Shown: positions 62,236 through 64,000 of the stretch, one piece after another | Layout: the number at the start of each line of letters is the position of its first letter | Position numbering within the stretch: position 1 is the stretch's first letter | Origin: Agrobacterium tumefaciens | GTDB lineage: Bacteria; Pseudomonadota; Alphaproteobacteria; Rhizobiales; Rhizobiaceae | Direction: 5' to 3' | DNA: 64,000 nt | NCBI RefSeq assembly: GCF_013337285.1 | Contig: NZ_SUPW01000001.1 | Location: forward strand, 1,112,001-1,176,000 | Notes under the pieces: generated by a model | What the model was told of the DNA's origin: nothing | The model's database searches: none | What the model saw: the letters and a program-made list of their open reading frames with translations, nothing else | Program-made: the position numbers and the translations under genes

Positions 62236-63438
62236 ATGGCAAGCATTCTCACCAACGCCTCCTCTATGGCTGCTCTCCAGACGCTGCGTTCTATCGGCAG
62301 CAACATGGAAACCACACAGGGCCGTATTTCTTCGGGTATGAAGGTCGCTACCGCTTCCGACAACGCTGCTTACTGGTCGATCGCGACCACGATGCGCTCC
62401 GACAATGCAGCTCTCGGCTCCGTTTCCGACGCTCTGGGCCTCGGCGCTGCAAAGATCGACACTGCCTACGCAGGTATGGAATCTGCGATCAAGGTCGTTG
62501 ACCAGATCAAGCAGAAGCTCGTAACCGCCAAGGAATCCACCGCCGACAAGGCAAAAATCCAGGCTGAAATCACCCAGCTTCAGGATCAGCTGACGTCCAT
62601 CACCTCTTCCGCATCGTTCTCCGGTGAAAACTGGCTGAAGGGCTCGATCGGCAAGGCCGGTGCTGCTGCTGCCGATCTGGCAGTCGGCGTATCGATCGAC
62701 AAGCAGATCGTTGGCTCGTTCACCCGTGACGCTTCCGGCAACGTCCAGACGCAGGCTGTGGATATCAAGCTTGACGGCACGAACGTGCTGGTCGACTCCA
62801 GCGGCAAAAACCAGGGCCTTCTCGACAAGAACGCTACGAAGGCAACCGTTGCCCAGTGGACGGACGGCAAGTACTACACCGCAACGACGACCCCGCCCGC
62901 TGCTGCGACCGCTTCCAAGGTATCGGACAGCGTCTGGACGGACGGTGCCGCTACTCCGAAGTTCTTCAAGGAAGTTGAACCGAACAAGTTCCTGGAAGTA
63001 ACGGACGCAACCGGTACTGCGCTCGCTGGCACACCGACCGCTCTGACCACAACGGCTGCCGTGTTCGTAACGGACACTTCGGTCGCCAAGGTCGACATCA
63101 CCAAGCTCGACACCATCAAGACCGGTCTCGGCCTTGCCGCCACGGCGACTAACGAAGACGTACTGGACAGCCTGATCTCGCATGTCGATGGTCAGCTGGA
63201 AGGCATGAACTCCGCCGCTGCAAAGCTCGGTGCTCTTTCTTCGCGTATCTCCCTGCAGGAAGACTTCGTCTCCAAGCTGTCCGATACGATGGAAAAGGGT
63301 ATCGGCCGCCTGGTTGACGCCGACATGAACGAAGAGTCCACCCGCCTCAAGGCTCTGCAGACGCAGCAGCAGCTGGCAATTCAGGCCCTGTCGATCGCCA
63401 ACAGCGACTCGCAGAACATCCTGTCGCTCTTCCGTTAA
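62236..63438 (+). CDS. flaA: Flagellin (flaA-like), long form
   Basis: A 400-residue filament subunit starting at MASILTNASSMAALQTLRSI. Terminal coiled-coil domains are conserved (SSGMKVATASDNAAYWSIAT; KGIGRLVDADMNEESTRLKA; QQLAIQALSIANSDSQNIL). The middle (residues 145-310) is a variable domain. I recall FlaA of strain C58 as about 306 residues, so this one is about 95 longer, nearer the complex-filament flagellins of S. meliloti and of strain H13-3. It is followed by a terminator and is first of a probable tandem flagellin set. Confidence 0.93.
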   Translation: MASILTNASSMAALQTLRSIGSNMETTQGRISSGMKVATASDNAAYWSIATTMRSDNAALGSVSDALGLGAAKIDTAYAGMESAIKVVDQIKQKLVTAKESTADKAKIQAEITQLQDQLTSITSSASFSGENWLKGSIGKAGAAAADLAVGVSIDKQIVGSFTRDASGNVQTQAVDIKLDGTNVLVDSSGKNQGLLDKNATKATVAQWTDGKYYTATTTPPAAATASKVSDSVWTDGAATPKFFKEVEPNKFLEVTDATGTALAGTPTALTTTAAVFVTDTSVAKVDITKLDTIKTGLGLAATATNEDVLDSLISHVDGQLEGMNSAAAKLGALSSRISLQEDFVSKLSDTMEKGIGRLVDADMNEESTRLKALQTQQQLAIQALSIANSDSQNILSLFR

Positions 63439-63463
63439 TCGGACCGAAATTACAAAAACCGAG

Positions 63464-63487
63464 CCGCGCCCGAAAGGGCGCGGTTTT
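63464..63487 (+). terminator. Intrinsic terminator after flaA
   Basis: CCGCGCCC (63464-63471), a GAAA tetraloop and GGGCGCGG (63476-63483) followed by TTTT, with AAAACCG before the stem. It begins 26 nt after the flagellin stop and is well suited to stabilise an abundant monocistronic mRNA. Confidence 0.9.
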
Positions 63488-63753
63488 GCTTTATGGAGTG
63501 GTCCGCAAACCGCAATGTTTCGTTTACCATCCCTGCTTTCAAAGCATTTACCACGATTTGAACGAAGGGCCGTATGCCCTGTGAAATTAGGAAATTGGCA
63601 AGCATCGGCTGTCAGATTTTGCGTATGGACAAGCGGATAGCCGCTGGCCGGAATGACATGAGACACAGGATCGCAAGCGGGGGCTGACCGTCTTTCAATC
63701 AGGTGAAAAGGCAAACGCGACGGAGGCTGACCCGAGCGTATTGTTCCTCTACC
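63488..63753. other. Non-coding gap between flagellin terminator and next hairpin
   Basis: About 266 nt with no convincing gene. A 37-codon plus-strand frame (63574-63687, MPCEIRKLASIGCQ start) has only a weak AAGGG upstream. Together with the strong hairpin that follows it, the stretch could be a small RNA gene; direct evidence is lacking. Confidence 0.4.
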
Positions 63754-63790
63754 AAAGCCGCATCCGGAAACGGGTGCGGCTTTATTGTTT
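63754..63790 (+). terminator. Strong hairpin with T-rich tail, end of an unassigned transcript
   Basis: AAAGCCGCATCCG (63754-63766), loop GAAA (63767-63770), CGGGTGCGGCTTT (63771-63783): 13 bp with one G-U, then ATTGTTTTTT. No gene lies immediately upstream: flaA already ended at its own terminator 270 nt earlier. It therefore marks the 3' end of an unannotated RNA. Confidence 0.75.
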
Positions 63791-63891
63791 TTTAAGCATT
63801 TGCGGTTACACGCGCGCACGCGCAAAGGTTGAAGGTCAATTACTCTGAATGCACTTTTTTAGAGAGTCATTAGATGTTAATTAACTATATG

Positions 63892-63929
63892 AAGGTTAGC
63901 TAGAGCCATCGAAACGGTGAGCTAACCTT
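63892..63929 (+). repeat. 10-bp inverted repeat in the leader of the next (flagellin?) gene
   Basis: AAGGTTAGCT (63892-63901) and AGCTAACCTT (63920-63929) are perfect inverted arms; the 18-nt loop contains a second small stem CATCG-AAA-CGGTG. No T-run follows. It precedes the conserved flagellin leader element and may be an operator or an RNA structure. Confidence 0.6.
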
Positions 63930-63950
63930 TAAAAATCAGCCGGTTAGCAG

Positions 63951-63992
63951 GCATGATGCTGCGCGCTGTTCCCGGTGAAACCGGAATGTCCC
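63951..63992 (+). promoter_or_regulatory. Third flagellin-type leader element at the window edge
   Basis: GCATGATGCT (63951-63960, identical to the box before flaD), then the hairpin CCGGT-GAA-ACCGG (63973-63985) and AATGTCCC. CCGGAATGTCCC (63981-63992) is identical to the flaA leader. This predicts a flagellin start codon roughly 30-45 nt beyond the end of the window. Confidence 0.6.
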
Positions 63993-64000
63993 TTTTCTAG

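Noticed and set aside
63574..63687. A 37-codon plus-strand frame between the flagellin genes
   Set aside because: Only a weak AAGGG precedes it and the product is highly basic without pattern. It is kept as part of the possible small RNA, not as a gene.

Overview
The window reads as a chromosomal segment of an alphaproteobacterium of the Rhizobiaceae, most likely the Agrobacterium tumefaciens species complex. The assignment rests on recognised gene content and order: the divergent aglR/aglEFGAK alpha-glucoside cluster, a zwf-pgl-edd block, and a flagellar regulon with rhizobial hallmarks (MotC, MotE, the FlbT/FlaF pair, the orphan regulator Rem, several flagellins). Coding density is high and GC is high. 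I see no tRNA, rRNA, CRISPR array, insertion sequence or prophage. This is core-genome DNA, and no large unknown system is evident in it.

Region 1 (1-16.5 kb) is central and nitrogen metabolism. It opens with the tail of a polyamine ABC operon read on the minus strand (a binding protein and the first codons of the next gene). An ScfR/RamB-type regulator then diverges from isocitrate lyase aceA, which is followed by a small conserved-looking gene and a LysR regulator. Next come two overlapping small ORFs on opposite strands, a YhiN-type flavoprotein, and a PuuA-like gamma-glutamylputrescine synthetase with a PuuB-like oxidase. The Entner-Doudoroff genes zwf-pgl-edd, a Tat-exported metallophosphatase and a PilZ-like small protein close the region.

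Region 2 (16.6-28.0 kb) holds the agl operon on the minus strand. It has a strong terminator, a divergent LacI-type regulator gene, and two near-identical operators in the intergenic region. After it come folD and a two-gene polysaccharide pair: a chain-length-determinant-like protein without a kinase domain, and a WecG/TagA-type glycosyltransferase.

Region 3 (28.2 kb to the right end) is an almost continuous flagellar cluster. A minus-strand block (28.2-51.9 kb) carries, in transcription order, motA-fliM-fliN-fliG, flhB-orf, a flagellin (flaD-like), fliH-like-motB-motC-fliK-slt, rem, flgE-flgK-flgL-flaF-flbT-flgD-fliQ-flhA-fliR-fliJ-like and three small flagellar genes. A plus-strand block (52.1-61.9 kb) carries DUF1217-flgF-fliI-orf and then flgB-flgC-fliE-flgG-flgA-flgI-motE-flgH-fliL-fliP. 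It ends with a second flagellin (flaA-like) and the leader of what looks like a third flagellin just beyond the edge. fliF, visN/visR and the che genes are not in the window. ATGA-type start/stop overlaps are frequent and indicate translational coupling.

The most interesting non-coding signal is a shared layout in the untranslated leaders of all three flagellin genes: a GCATGA box, a small hairpin whose 3' arm is CCGG, then A or T and a pyrimidine-rich stretch 30-45 nt before the start codon. FlbT, a family known in Caulobacter to act on a flagellin mRNA 5' leader, is encoded in the same window. Other points worth following up are the Glu in place of the phospho-acceptor Asp in Rem, palindromes upstream of rem, a second FliL-like protein, candidate FliH and FlgN proteins, and a hidden 44-codon membrane protein gene.
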